DNA of 64,000 nt. Origin: Thalassia testudinum (lineage: Eukaryota > Streptophyta > Magnoliopsida > Alismatales > Hydrocharitaceae). Under the pieces are notes generated by a model, which searched no databases, was not told the origin of the DNA, and saw only the letters and a list, made by a program, of their open reading frames with translations. Where the stretch lies: positions 17,428,501 to 17,492,500 of the forward strand of contig JAZHRO010000024.1 of NCBI GenBank assembly GCA_037157565.1, written 5' to 3'. Position 1 is the stretch's first letter. Every line of letters starts with the position of its first letter. Shown here in pieces: positions 1 through 12,062 of this stretch. The translations under genes and the position numbers were made by a program.

Positions 1-800
1 CCTTTCTCGACCACACAGGTCTGGGTCGAGGTTACATTGGCGAACCGCCCAATAAGCGCAGTGCTCCAACTCCATAGGCAAATGACAAGGCTTCTCGTAA
101 ACAATTCTATAAGGAGACATACCAAGGGGAGCCTTGAAGGCGGTCCGATACGCCCAAAGTGCGTCAATCAGCTTGTCGAACCAATCCTTACGGTCAGGAT
201 GAACCATTTTCTGGAGAATTTGCTTGATTTACCGGTTCGACACCTCAGCCTGGTCGTTCGTCTGAGGATGATACGGAGATGCGATACGATGGTGAACTCC
301 ATATTTCCTCAGAAGTGCCTAAAAATAAGCATGGGTAAAATGACTTCCTTCATCAGAGATAATGGCTCGAGGGATCCCAAAGCATGCAAAAATGTTATCT
401 TTGACAAATCAAGTAGATATGACATGGTCAGCATGGCGCGTGGGAATAGCCTCGATCCATTTCGAAACATAATCAACAGCAACGAGGATGTACTTAAAGC
501 CATTGGAAGGAGGAAAGGGACCTATGAAATTGATTCCCTATATGTCAAAGATTTCAGCAGCTAGGATGGGTTGTAAGGGCATCATGTCATGACGTGACAT
601 TGACCCTAATGACTGGCACCTAGTGCAATGTTTAGCATAATTGTGTGCATCCTGGTGAAGGGAGGGCCAAAAGAACCCGCACTGCAACACCTTGGCTGTA
701 GTTTTCCTCCCAGAGAAATGGTCTCCGCAGGCCTGATCGTGACAGAAGGATAGCACACTAGCGAATTCGCTATTAGGGATACAGCGACGAATGATCTGGT
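1..800 (-). pseudogene. Integrase of Athila-type element (partial)
   Basis: On the minus strand the zinc-binding H-H-C-C region lies at about 610-740 (ending in a CTRC pair). It is followed by the catalytic core, with Asp in a GIDFMGPF motif near 525, Asp in a SDEGSHF motif near 350 and Glu in a QAEVSNR motif near 235. All three D-D-E residues are visible. The coding frame is broken by a TAG at about 556 and another stop near 318. The product would insert the cDNA into host chromatin. The C-terminal part and 3' end lie beyond the left edge. The long plus-strand ORF at 37-564 is only the antisense of this domain. Confidence 0.82.
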
Positions 801-805
801 CCGCA

Positions 806-1602
806 CTTATTCGAAAAAGTAGTGGATTATCCCAGAAATAGTACTTTGCTTCTGCGATGAGACGCTCGCGCTGGTTTTTAGGCCAACCCCATGGAAGGGA
901 ACCAGAAACAAGGTAATTGGCAATGTCGGCATACAAAGGTCCACTTGCCACATTAATTGCCAATAGGTGCTCATCGGGAAAAACCATATTAATCGGCAGG
1001 GTAAGTCCAATGTGGTCAGGGTCCAATCTTGAGAGATGATCAGCAACAACATTCTGGGCTCCAACCTTATTGCGGATCTCATGGTCAAATTCTTGGAGCA
1101 GAAGGATCCAACTAATCAATCCAAGCTTGGCATCCTTCTTGTGCATGAGATCACGAATGGCCGCGTGATAAGTGAATATAGTAACATGCGAGCCCAGAAG
1201 GTAAGAGCAGAATTTCTCCAGCCCAAAGACGACCGCTAGTAGTTCTTTCTCAGTGGTTGTATAACTACACTGGGCCTCGTCCAACATTTTACTAGCGTAG
1301 TACACCACGAAGGGGTGTCTATCGCGTCTTTGTCCCAGGATGGCTCCAACTGCAAGGTCGGAAGCGTCACACATGAGTTCAAAGTCGAGGGACCAGTCAG
1401 GTGGCTGGAGAACAGGGACCTTGGTGACAGCATCACGCAGCTGCATGAATGCTCGTATGCAGTCGGGGCCCATATCAAAGGGTACATCGGTTGATAGGAG
1501 ATGAGTTAAAGGTCTAGAAATCTTAGAGAAGTCTTTGATGAATCTTCTATAAAAATCGATGTGTCCTAAGAAGGAGGGAATTTGCTTGACAGAGCTAGGC
1601 AC
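806..1602 (-). pseudogene. RNase H domain of Athila-type pol
   Basis: This is the RNase H segment downstream of RT in the same decayed polyprotein. Visible landmarks are CDAS (first Asp) at about 1370, the TEKEL Glu near 1245, and the VVADHLSRL tail typical of this branch near 1030. The usual Asp in the TDHAA-like motif is replaced by Tyr (codon at 1168-1170), which should abolish nuclease activity. A frameshift at about 1597-1605 separates this part from the RT. RNase H would degrade the RNA strand of the RNA/DNA hybrid during reverse transcription. Expression of an active enzyme is very unlikely. Confidence 0.85.
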
Positions 1603-2573
1603 AGTAAATCAGCAATCACATCAAGCTTAGCTCTGTCAACCTCAATACCCCTATTGGAGATGATATGCCCGAGAATAATTCCCTCGTGTACCATAAAATG
1701 ACTTTTCTCCCAAGAAAGCACGAGGTTCATATCAATATATCTCCGAAGGATATGGGTCAAGTTGTCAAGACAATTATCAAATGAAGGTCCGAAGATTGAA
1801 AAGTCATCCATAAAGACCTCAAGAAAGTCACCCACCATGTCATGGAACATCGCCAGCATACATCTCTGAAAAGTTGCTGGCGCGTTACCAGGTCCGAATG
1901 GCATCCTTCTAAATGCGAAGGTACCAAAGGGGCAAGTAAAGGTGATTTTCTCTTGGTCCCGGGGGTCAATTGCCACCTGGTTATATCCAGAGAATCCATC
2001 CAGGAAACAGAAAAATTTATTTCCCACTAATCGCTCCAGGATTTGGTCAATAAAAGGTAGCGAGAAGTGATCGTTCTTTGTTGCAACATTTAGTTTCCTA
2101 TTATCTACACACACTCTCCAAGGTATAGGAGTGCATGTAGGGATGGATTCACCCCTATCATTGACACGGATGGTGAGTCCCTCATTTTTAGGCACGACAT
2201 GAATTGGGCTCACCCAGGGGCTATCGCTGATCGGGTAGATTATACCCGCATCAAGCCACTTAATGATTTCCTTTTTAATGACCTCTCACATGTTAGGGTT
2301 GAGATGTCGCTGCATTTCACAGGAAGGTCGAGCCTCCTCCTCCGTATATATACGGTGAATGCAGTAGGAGGGGCTAATGCTAGTTAAGTCAGATAAGGAC
2401 CATCCGATGGCTGCCTTGTGTTTCATAAGGATCTTTGTTAGTTTGCACTCTTGCTCCCTTGTCAATTTTGAACTAATGATTACGGGGAGCATTTCATTTG
2501 ATCCCAAGAAAACATATTTAAGCGTGTCATGTAGTTCTTTCAGCTCGGGAGTGGATGGCGAAAGATTTGGCAT
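1566..2573 (-). pseudogene. Reverse transcriptase of Athila-type pol
   Basis: This stretch encodes the N-terminal RT extension (the AIGWSLSDL region near 2410), then fingers and palm with WLDAGIIYPISDS near 2250, a FLDGFSGYNQ motif A, MPFGPGNAPATFQ, and the catalytic FMDDF box at about 1799-1818. The double Asp is intact. A TGA at about 2284 splits the domain, and a frameshift near 1600 separates it from RNase H, so no full polyprotein can be made. RT would copy the element RNA into cDNA using tRNA-Asp as primer, consistent with the PBS at 7059-7076. Confidence 0.88.
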
Positions 2574-2854
2574 ATCTTGGGATGAGAGTGTCCCAAGGGA
2601 TCAAGAAAGGCAGGAGGAAGAAGTTGGCCCTCAGATTGGCCAAGAAGAGGGGCATCTTGGATTGATGGATCCAAAAAGGGATAGCCCCAGTGATCAGTAT
2701 GTGGGCTCAAGGTCCCAGTGTGGAGTCGCAATTCCGCCTGATTTGGCAGGAAATAAAGGGTAATCCGGTCTTCAAGAGGGTGGACCGGCGGTGAGTAGCC
2801 CGAATATGACTCAGGCCACGAGGTATGGGAAGCGGAGAAAACCACTTCAGAAGT

Positions 2855-3853
2855 CTAGTCAGGAGAAGGTATGGGTAAGGGGAGGAATGGGGGAACGTCA
2901 CAATATGTGTTAGTCAGGCGATGGTCTGTGTTCAGGGGCAATCCATAGCAGTCAGAATAGGTCCCTATTAGTTCGATACACGCGCTGACGGCCATGTCCT
3001 CGTCAGACGTGTCATCCTCGATGCAATCACAATCAAACTTCTTGGCTGCCTTGAAGATGTTTACCTTGAGCTTCTCAGAGCCAACGACAATCTCAATGCA
3101 GCCCGACTCATAGCTGATATGGGCGTGGGCTGTGGCCAAGAAAGGTTGACTAAGGATGATCAGACAATCAGAAAGTGAGCTAGGAGCTTCCATATCCAAA
3201 ACAAGAAAGTCAATAGGAAAACAGAGACTGTTGACCCTAACCACCACGAATTCCACCACACCCTTCGGTATTTTGACAGAACAATCTGCCAACTGCAATG
3301 TAACAAGGGTGGGTTTTAGATTTCCTAAGGCAAATTTCTCAAGCATGATGGTTGGTATAAGATTGATGGAAGATCCTACATCAAGCAGAGCACAGTTAAA
3401 ATTGCAGCCTTGGATGCTACAAGAAATAAGCGGTGTGCCCAGATCTTTCTGCTTCGGTGGTAGATTTAATAGTATAGCACAACTCGCATGAGGTGAGAGG
3501 ACCACCGGATTCTTTATTTTCCTTAACTGTCGCCTGGGTGTAGTGTAGTCTTTGAAAAATCGGACGACAGTTGGTATATGGTCGATAGCCTCCAACAGGG
3601 GTACTTTGATTTCAACATCCCTGAATAAATTATGTAGGTTATCAAAGGCCTGCGTATCTTTTTTCTTGCCTTTTGGCTCCCTCAGTAGAGCCTCAGGGAA
3701 TGGGACTAATTCTGGCACTAGTTTGGGTGTATCATCCTCACGAGAATGCAATGCGCATCCTGAATGAGAGGGCGATGAAAAAGATGGGCCAGGATTAGGT
3801 CGAGGTGAATCAACGGTTTGCTTACCACTCCTTGTAGTAATCGCATTGGACAT
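2855..3853 (-). pseudogene. Gag C-terminus and aspartic protease of Athila-type element
   Basis: A 332-codon open stretch. The first third is a proline/charged linker. The middle carries the retropepsin region with an ALLDVGSSINLIP active-site motif (canonical D-T/S/L-G), followed by the LADCSVKIPKG flap region and FLVLDM. The protease would process Gag-Pol. It is the best preserved part of this element: the frame is open from an ATG at 3853 to a stop at 2855. The linkage to RT between 2574 and 2854 is disturbed. Whether the DVG triad is natural for this lineage or a substitution cannot be decided here. Confidence 0.8.
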
Positions 3854-3959
3854 AGCGGGTCCAGTGGGATCATAAGGCGGAGAAGTGTTCGCAATAGGGA
3901 CATAAGGGTGATGTGTTGCTGCAGGATTTGCCTGGAATCCCGGTGGAATGCTCAGAGCT

Positions 3960-5689
3960 TGCAGAATCTAATGAACCTACCCCTAAGGTCGTACCTGTGG
4001 TTGAGGACCACGGGGTACAAAATTTCGTGGGTTAGGAATAGGTTGGGCTGGAAGAGTGCCCTGAGATCGAGTCGTCATGCGTAGTTGACTGATCTTAGCA
4101 TTCTGCTGCGCCAATTGGTGCTAAAGAGAGGTCATGTTTTCTTCATGGCACTTAGACATTTCCGTCACCATTCGCATCAGTTTATCAAGAAGACTTGATG
4201 CGTGTTCTGTTTGAGGAATGCAAGGACCCGATGGTGGATTTACCACAGGATTAGACTGGGCCCTTGGGATGATGGGTGCGGACGATCACATTGGCCCACC
4301 CACAGGGTTTTGGCGCTGCGGGTTATCGGACCATGCGATGTTAGGATGATTTCGCCACCCTGGGTTATAAGTAGTAGAGAACAGGTTGTTCCCCAGGGCA
4401 CAAGAGTCTTCTAATCCAGAAGACGAGTCTGCATACATATATGCATCCGAGCACACGGAGGCTTGGTCCTTTGTGTCGAAATACTGGCTTGCAGAAGCCA
4501 GGTCCACATGACTTACCAAATCGCTCGGTGTGATACTCAATAAGGGCGGTCTTACAGGGATTTTGGGAATAAGCCTGGCATTGGAAGGATTAGGGTTGTG
4601 ACTGAGTGATGAGGTGGAGGTGTTTGCCATAGAGCAGGCGGGATTGGCCAGAAGCTTGTCTAGCTTCTTGTGCACGACGGAGACTTCATCCAATTTTTGT
4701 GCAATAAGGTTAAGATCTGTGGATGAATGGGAGGGTCCTGTGTCAACTTCGTGAACATTGCGGGGCAGGCTGGTACGATTAAAGTCAACAACAGAGGCAT
4801 TTTTCATTGAGTTTTCACTCATGTTCTCAAATAATTCAAATGCTTCATTCTCATCTTTATTCATAAAATTCCCTCCGCAGGAAGCTTCTGCAATTTGCTT
4901 CAAAGTTTCATTTGGCCCATAATAGAAGATTTGGGCTACATGCCACTTAGGCAGACCATGGTGTGGACATTTCCTGAGGTCATTATACCTTTCCCAAGTC
5001 TCGTGAAACTGCTCGCCATTTTGTTGCGTGAAAGAAGTTATAACCCGGCGAAGCGCATTGGTTCACTCGATTAGGAAGAATTTCTTGAGAAATGTTGTTC
5101 GCATCTCTTCCCAAGAATGGATGGTTCTCCCAAGGGTGCGCAACCATTGCGACGCTTTATCCCGCAACGAAAACGAGAACATTTTCATGAGGATAATTGA
5201 TAACCCGATGTTTCTTGGTTTAACAGTTTCAGCTAATCAGGTTAAGTCTTCCAAATGGAGAAAGGGATCTTCATTTGCAAGACCATGGATGTGAAAGTTA
5301 ATTAGGCCAATGATATTAGGTTTCAATTCAAAATCGTCCTTGCCCATGGGGACCCAAATTTGCCCAATGGTCTCTGTAGCAGTGGGATTTTGATAAGAGC
5401 TAAGAGACCTAGGCTCCTCTCGTTTGGGAGGGTTCTGCATTTCCTCAAATGTTTCCCTAATGGCTTCAATCTGCTCATTATACATTTCCATTTGGGCTTG
5501 GAGGTGGGTTATTGGGTCTACGGCTTCACCACCACCTAGTGGGATTTGAGGGGGGTGATTTCCTCCCTCGGGATTTGGGGGTGGGCGTGCAACCATGTTT
5601 GTGGAGGAGGGTGACGATTCAATTTCTATCCTTCTAGAATTATCAGACAATTCAAATAATTCAGGGTTTTGTGACCTCCTCCCAAACAT
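3960..5689 (-). pseudogene. Gag of Athila-type element
   Basis: The N-terminus begins at an ATG at 5687-5689 with MFGRRSQNPELFEL. The second Athila-type element begins its gag with the same MFGRRS motif at 12062, which fixes the start. Open pieces lie at 5237-5689 and 4286-4903, joined by frame-disturbed sequence that still carries the Retrotrans_gag-like core (minus-strand counterpart of 4904-5236). The C-terminal part is proline-rich and contains a YNPGWRNHPN motif also seen, as YNPGWQSHPN, in the second element. No CCHC zinc knuckle is visible. Gag would form the virus-like particle. Several frameshifts make it non-functional. Confidence 0.78.
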
Positions 5690-7058
5690 GCACTACCGCA
5701 GGAAGAATTGGGGAGATAAGAAGGGAAAAGGGGATGAGAGAAACAACGCCGTACGGGTACACTTGATGACAAATCAAAGCAATCAGTTTCCTAACCTTTA
5801 CAATGTTCCCTTAGACCTAAAGATCTAAGTTACCTACTATCACAACCTACGAAACCAAATGAGAGCACCGCAGAACCACAGGGCCAGATTGAAAGGCTGT
5901 TTGCCCCAGTCTTAGACACTCGATAGCACGCGGGAACCCACACCATCACGTAGGCGCTACACGTAGGTAGTTAGACCTCCAATCCTTAATAGGGGTCAAG
6001 TTACTACCAGTTTTAATTTAGAGGCTTAGGATCAAGTGCTTCAGGAATGTGAAGAGCGTTGTATACGGGTAATGCCCAAGTGCGTTGATTTTAAGAGTGT
6101 GTAAATTAAGTATACAACGGGGAAATCTCCCTGAATTGGAGTTTTAGATGGTGAATGTCTTTTAGAATTTCAGCTTTAACTAGTATGGATTTTAGGATTC
6201 CACTGAGTTACCAATTCACCCAATCTCCAGGTTTTGAGAAAACACAAATTCTTTTATGCCCAACAAACCTTCTTCAATGTGAATTAGTTAATGCATGCTA
6301 AAAATGCAATGGGCTTCCCTAGATGGAAATTTCTATGTGTGGATGCACGAGTTTATTTTAAGTCAATGTGAAAGGGAGCCAAAGCACTTCAATTCAAGTG
6401 CTCCCAATCACCAAAATAATATTCCACACAGGGCTCAACGACAAAATGATGTAAAGAAAATTAAAATGTTGGGGTTGAAATATTCGGGATCAAATCTAAG
6501 GCAATTGAAAAGTCGTGGTGGGGTTGGAATCAACTCAATTCCAAGTCTCCCCACCAAAAATGTGATCCCGAAATGTGAATAAATGAGGCAATGAAGGATG
6601 GCAATCAATCAATTTTATCTTGGCTCAAAGAACACTTCACACAACGAAAGATCCAAGAATCAAGATTCTTTGATTTTTGCTATGCGAAGTTTTGCGGGAA
6701 ATCAAGGGGCGGTGGGGGTGATAGCAAACAATCAACAAGTGGTTTTAATCCACTTGCCCCAAGAAATTCCCAAGAAGTGTTTGTAGGTTTTTTTTTTGTT
6801 TTTAGGTAACAAGATAACCTAAGTTACTAAGAGGAAGGCACCTACCTCTTCAGCAACGTGGGCGAAGCTCCAATGCGGCGTCGGCGACTTCACGCTCTCA
6901 CACCCATCTTGGATTTGCCCACGTTTCCAACCTCCTCTGCTTGTCTCCTCCTTGCAACCGGTTTACCTGCACACAAGCAAACAAAACACCCGTGAAGAGA
7001 AGGGTGTGAGAAGAGAAAATCAAAGGAATGAGAGTAGAAACTTACCCCAATTTGCGCC
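5690..7058 (-). other. Leader of Athila-type element 1
   Basis: About 1.37 kb of non-coding leader lies between the PBS and the gag ATG. The long leader is usual for this branch. Small ORFs at 6295-6809 on the plus strand show no recognisable domain and are probably chance. Part of the leader (about 5870-5990) weakly resembles the leaders of the elements at 12065-12974 and 33201-34260. Confidence 0.6.
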
Positions 7059-7076
7059 TCACCGGCAACGGCGCCA
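7059..7076 (-). other. Primer binding site, tRNA-Asp
   Basis: The minus strand matches the complement of the plant tRNA-Asp 3' end (element-strand consensus TGGCGCCGTTGCCGGGGA) at 17 of 18 positions. It lies 8 bp from the inner edge of the LTR. The same PBS occurs at 12975-12992 and, decayed, at 33183-33200. Confidence 0.9.
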
Positions 7077-7084
7077 GAAAAGCG

Positions 7085-9107
7085 TGGTTCGACTCGAATA
7101 GGTTTTGTTAATATGGTGATATTATCGTTGAAATTAGTATAGTGAGTTAACTTAAATCGAGTCTAACCAGCTTCACAAAATTTTTAACCTGGCCTACTTG
7201 ATTTTATCTTGGTTGCTTTTAGGCCCAGGGTTGATCTCAAGGAGGCGGGAATTTGAAGATTAAGGAGTTTCTACGCCTTTCCTAAAACGTATCTCTTCCT
7301 TGCGTTTATTATGTTTTTGATTTTTTCTATTTTTAATTTTATCCTTGAGGTACACCCTCAAAAATGAAGTCCTTGGCCTTGAGTCAAATAGTTCTTGTCT
7401 TGTAGCCAACTAGGGGTTCCTAAAAATCGATCTTGTTATTCGCAAGATCAAGTACCTACAAGACAAGAATTATCTTTTCTCTTTTACTCTTTTTTTTATC
7501 TTTTTAATAGCAAGAAATAAAAGATAAATGAAAACATGGTAGGTTGCTAGGAACACTTAGCTTAATATATATATGTATAGATAAATAGTAGATACAGAAT
7601 ATGTATATGTGTGTGTGTGTGTATAATTATATATTATGCACATAGGGGTGGAGGTGGAAGTGAAGATGGAATGTAGCACAGTGTCAAGTTGGTTCACGTC
7701 TAGCAAGATGCAACCAACAAGACTGAGTGCCGTGTGAAGTGTGGAGCGGATGTGTGGGAGTGTGTGTGGAAGCACATGATTTGCGTGGATATCAGGGAAT
7801 ATCAACAACTGGTGCAGATATTCCCACGATATGATGTGCGGTGTATGGACGAGTGCACGGGAGTATGGGTGGTGGTTGTGAGGTGTATAGATGGATATGG
7901 GTAAGTGATATATATATATGTATGTATATGTATATGTATATGTATATATATGTATATATATATATTTATGTAAGGATGTGAGTGGATATATATGTATGTG
8001 TGTATATGTGAGTGTATGCGTGTATGTGTGCGTGTGTACCAGAGTGTGTGTGAGTGTACGAGTGTGTCTGTGTACGTTGGACGAGGAGGGGAGTGCAGCA
8101 GATAAGCCGTCTACCGCGTTGCCCCGACGTCTGATGCGCAAGGGTGTGCGGGCGTAGGAGAGAGAGTGCGTGCGCAGTGCCGAGTGAAGCGCAACGCTCT
8201 CTTCGTGCGAGGGCAAGCGCGGGCAGGCAAGGTGCAGTACACTGCGCAGCGTCGGGCACAGTGCTGCGGGCGGGTGAGGCACGGCTGTTGGGAGACCGGC
8301 TGGAGCGGGTAGCGCAGAGGGGAGAGAGCGTAGAAACACAGGCTAAGTGAGAAACGAGTCGGTGGCTACAGTGTCGCGCTAAGAGGTGTGAACAGTGCGC
8401 TACAGTGTCGCGAGGAGAGGTGACCGGGTGGAGGCGATTTTGCGTGCACTGGCGCGCTGTGGAGTGCCTGCGCACGCGGAAAGAAGGTGTGCACGGCCTG
8501 CAGGTGAGCACGCGGTGACTGGCTGGGGCTGCAAGCAGGCGCATGGCTTCTAGAGCTTCTGAGCTTAAGAGCTTGAAGCTCTGGCTAATGGCGGAGAAGA
8601 TGGAAGGCAGTGAAACAAAAGGTGAATCCACCATGCCCACTTGCTCACGAAAGATCTGGGTGATGGTGGAACTCACAGTGGTGGTCTGAGACCACTGTGG
8701 GTTTTCTACTGCGCACGGTGTGCCTCTTCTCAGCTTGTGAGAAGAGGTACTATGTATGGAGAGGGAGAAGGGAGGAGGTTGGCCTACGATTGTCTCAGGG
8801 TGACGGTGATCTGAAAATGCCTGCCCCTGCAAGGGAGAGATCAAGGTCTTATAAAGAGGAGAGGGCATGCCACAGCCATGCTGCTGGCAGGAGGAGATGT
8901 GCGCACAACTAGCCATGCTGTTGGCAGGAGGAGAGGCGCGCACACACCATGCCCTGCAATCGTGCGAGAGAGGAAAATTTAAAATAATAAAAATATGAAA
9001 AAGGGTGAAATTGCAATGCCACACTTGAGGAAGATGTTAATTAATAGATGACCAATTATTCACACTCTCCTCCCCTCTTTATAAATGCATGCAGGTGTCT
9101 ATTTACA
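7085..9107 (-). repeat. 5' LTR of Athila-type element 1
   Basis: The inner edge is TG at 7085, next to the PBS. The outer edge is CA at 9106-9107, so the minus strand starts TGTAAATAGACACC. Length is 2023 bp. A TATA-like CTTTATAAG lies on the minus strand at 8848-8856, and U5 carries the lineage motif shared by the other Athila-type LTRs here (7221-7250). A TA/TG microsatellite (7905-8075) lies inside. Boundaries are inferred because the partner LTR is outside the window. Confidence 0.72.
7905..8075. repeat. TA/TATG/TGTG microsatellite tract
   Basis: Alternating purine-pyrimidine sequence, first TATG/TA repeats and then TG-rich repeats, in the R-U5 half of LTR 1. It creates long spurious Tyr/His/Thr-rich ORFs on both strands. 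Confidence 0.9.
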
Positions 9108-9358
9108 AATGTAATTTCAGCTACATAAGATGCAATGGCAGTGCTAGGAAATAACACAAGATGGCATATTTACTGGTGTATTTTTGCTGTGCAAACACAT
9201 CCTCCCACCAAATGTACACCCCTTGCGATGGAATTGGGAAATCAATACCTGTGTCCATTGTGTGATTACTTAAATCCTTGGATCAAACCCTCCATCCACG
9301 TAGGAGGTTTGATTGTTTCTTCTTGAGTCGGTCACTCTGCACCTCGGGGTCCTAATCA
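9108..9358 (+). repeat. 5' LTR remnant of Tat-type element
   Basis: The last ~250 bp align with the end of the 3' LTR at 24480-24668, including the shared stretch around GTAGGAGGTTTGAT. It ends in CA at 9357-9358, 2 bp before the PBS. The U3 half is missing, replaced by the neighbouring Athila-type LTR. Confidence 0.75.
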
Positions 9359-9360
9359 AT

Positions 9361-9378
9361 TGACGCCGTCTGTGGGAA
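9361..9378 (+). other. Primer binding site of Tat-type element
   Basis: TGACGCCGTCTGTGGGAA follows the LTR end after 2 bp. It is one mismatch from TGGCGCCGTCTGTGGGAA, the PBS common in Tat-branch plant elements. I do not assign the tRNA with certainty. Confidence 0.75.
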
Positions 9379-9433
9379 GCGATTATCAGTTGATAGTGTT
9401 TCCTAGCTCTTGAGGTCCTCTCGATAGCTCCCA

Positions 9434-9896
9434 TGACTCACAACTCCTCTCGGGCTGATCTTAAGAAATTGCCTGCTTAGGCCGAGTCTAGCGTGTTGGT
9501 GTCCAAGAGACGCCCCTGCCGGTCGAGCCGAATAAGAAGTAGGGAGTCCCTAACCAGCTGTCGGAGGACCATGAGTGTGACCTCCTCCCAGACCTATAGG
9601 CGATGGAGGAGTAGTTTCAGGCTAAGTTGGTGGCTCTGAGGGCTAAGGAAATCTTAGTCACAGAGAAACTCTTGGAGATCAGATAAATCTGGGAGTTCGG
9701 CCAACCCCCACTAGGGGAGCCGCGCCAACCAAGCCTAGAAGATGAGCAACTGAGGTGGCGTCGCACGATGGAGGACGAGAACGACCGTCTAGGCGAACAA
9801 CTCGAGAAGCTAAAGCTCGAGCTTTGTAGCCAAAAGGGGAAGCTCCTCTTCCTCACCCACTATCCTCAAAGGAAATCTCGAGGGCTCAGCCCCCTA
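9434..9896 (+). pseudogene. Gag N-terminal stub of Tat-type element
   Basis: It starts at ATG 9434, 55 bp after the PBS. Translation gives a charged, glutamate/lysine/leucine-rich stretch (MEDENDRLGEQLEKLKLEL near 9768-9825) with coiled-coil character, as expected for the N-terminus of Tat gag. At least three in-frame stops interrupt it. It ends abruptly at about 9896, where minus-strand sequence of another element begins. The capsid core and everything up to the RT palm are absent. Confidence 0.6.
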
Positions 9897-12062
9897 CAAT
9901 CGGTAGTCTACTCAGGATTACAGAGTTGGCTTGCTCTGATATTACAATTGGACTCCCACTCTTGGTTTGCGGCTTACGCTGAGGTGTACACACATTCTTC
10001 AAGAATCGTGCGTAAGCCGGTACGTGGCGAATCGCATCCATCAAGGGGATGTTTATTTGGACCTACTCAAAGAGCTTGACCAGGTCCTCCTCAGGAGACA
10101 CGGGTTTTGTTGTCCTTCTTCCCTTGGTCAAGGCCTCGGGAAATGGAACCTTGGTTGGTTCCTCTAGGATAGGTCCAGGTCTTTGATCTGGGACAGGGAG
10201 ACGAACGTCCTGGATTACTGTCCTAGGGTTTGGGTCACTACCAGGCTTGGAGTGGTCTGGATAAGGTGGATCATGGGTCTCCTTACCACTACCAGTGGTT
10301 ACAGAATTCAATCCTGCCTGGTTCTGATTAGGGGTTGATAGGATGGGTTGCTGCTGATAACTCGCATAGAAAGTTGAGGCCTCCATCCCGTCAGGTGAAG
10401 GAACAGAGGGGGCCTGATAAACCATGTGTGCATGGCCCGGGTTTGGGTTCATAACGCGCCACTGGGTCGGCATGTTATTAGGGTTAGGAAGAGGCTACGA
10501 GGGGAGTGTGCCTGGTTGGCGAGAATTCGCCAACTGGGCCAGTTGGTTTCGGACCTCTGTGATTTCGTCCTTGTGTTGCTTTTGAATAGCCGCATTTGTT
10601 CTCTGAATGTCAGCCAAAGTCTAAAGGATGAGGGACATTTGGTCTTGGTTTGGCCCAGATGAATAAGTAGGGTTGGGCCGTGGCTGAGGCGGCTGGTAAG
10701 GACGAGGTGCTTGTGGACGGGGCTGAAAGGGTGGTCTTTGAGTTTGGGAATTTCCCGCCCACTGGAAGTTGGGATGGCTTTGCCATCCAGGATTGTAGGT
10801 ATTGGAAAATGGGTCATTCTGGATGGCGTTGAGGTCTTCACAGGTCTGAGGAGCCTCAGAAAAGTCAGAGAATGGGGGAATAGGGTTCCCCCGATAGGAA
10901 TAGAAAGGATCGGAGGTTCCTCCGGTCCTAGAGTTAGATGGGGATGGATTCGAGTCCACCCCAGGAGAAGGTCGGTGGAAAATGTTTTGCACAGTCTCCT
11001 GTGCAGAAGGAGGTTGTGGAAAGGAATTCTGCGCAGAGGTGGCTCGCTGCAAGTGCTGAGTCAGCTCATCCACCTTCTTCTCAATGATAGAGACCTTGTC
11101 CAATCGACTGGCCATTAATTCCATATCGATTGATGCGGACAGGTCCCATGTCTCGTGTGCTCCCCTAATGTTCATCGCTGCGCGGGTATTTTTCCTATCA
11201 AATAATCCCATGGAGTCATTGTTGATGGAGTTCTCGTACATATTTTCGACAATCTCCCACACGGTGTCCCCATGTTGACCCATGATATTACCTCCGCAGG
11301 TTGCATTGAAGAAAAGTCTAATATCCTCACGGCGTCCCTGGTAAAAAGACTGGACTTGTTCCCATTTAGGAACTCCGTGATGGGGGCACTTCCTCATGAG
11401 ATCCTGAAAACGATCCCATGCCTCATGAAGAGGTTCTCCCGTTTGCTGTGTGAAATGGGTAATCTGATGGCGCAAGGCATTGGTCCAACCAAAGGGGAAG
11501 AACTTCTTCAGAAACTCGGATTGAAGTTCCTCCCTATTGTTGATCGGCCGGGTCTGAGTTTGATACCAATGAGCGGCCTTGTCCATAAGGGAAAAAGAGA
11601 ACATCTTCATAAGGAGAATATCCCGATTTTGTGCATCTGACCCGAAAGTCTGGGCCAGATGCTTTATCTATTTGATGTGCTGGAAAGGATCTTCAAAATT
11701 AAGCCCATGGAATTTAGGAATAGCATGAATCATGTTGGGCTTTAGTTCAGAATCAGGTCCTCCAGTCGGGATTTTGACTTGAGGCTCAATGGCCACCGCA
11801 GCAGGATTGTAGTGATCCCGCATCATGGGACGCTGCGGTGGGTGCATGAAGTTCAGGAAGAGGTCACTGAGTCGTTGGAGCTGGTGTTCCAGATTGTTTT
11901 CTTCCTCAACTGGCTGAGCCATTTTGGAAGAAGAAGGTGAGTTGGGTTCAGAATCAGAGGAGAGGTCTATGTGGAGTGTTGGTTGCACACGCAAGGGCAC
12001 CAAGGCTCGGCCTTGAGGAGAGTGAATTTCTAAAGGAGGTTCAAGGACCTCCTACCAAACAT
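9897..12062 (-). pseudogene. Gag of second Athila-type element
   Basis: The start is the MFGRRS motif at 12062 on the minus strand, shared with element 1. A stop follows a few codons later, then open pieces at 11668-12003, 10621-11610 (329 codons) and 10063-10473. The central piece is a Retrotrans_gag-like helical domain with the order KMFSFSLMDKAAHWY, FLKKFFPFGWTNALRHQI, and EAWDRFQDLMRKCPHHG. The C-terminal half is rich in Pro, Gln and Ser. Reading continues into the linker before the protease (the CTPQRKPQT region near 9985) and is lost at about 9897. Frameshifts prevent one product. Confidence 0.83.

Larger units (their letters stand above)
1..9107 (-). mobile_element. Athila-type Ty3/gypsy retrotransposon, cut by left edge
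   Basis: Reading leftwards from 9107 the order is 5' LTR, PBS, long leader, gag, aspartic protease, reverse transcriptase, RNase H and integrase, which is the Ty3/gypsy order. The PBS matches the 3' end of plant tRNA-Asp, and the RNase H and integrase read like the Athila/Tat branch. The element is dead: stops and frameshifts break pol, and one RNase H catalytic Asp is Tyr. The 3' LTR lies outside the window, so LTR divergence and the target duplication cannot be judged. Its right end abuts the 5' LTR remnant of a Tat-type element, suggesting insertion into or beside that LTR. Confidence 0.88.

Noticed and set aside
37..564. 175-codon plus-strand ORF at the left edge
   Set aside because: It is the antisense of the integrase core on the minus strand, whose D-D-E motifs are clear.
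7557..9024. Long minus-strand ORFs (260 and 352 codons)
   Set aside because: Their Tyr/Thr/His-rich parts come from the TA/TG microsatellite inside an LTR; no domain is present.
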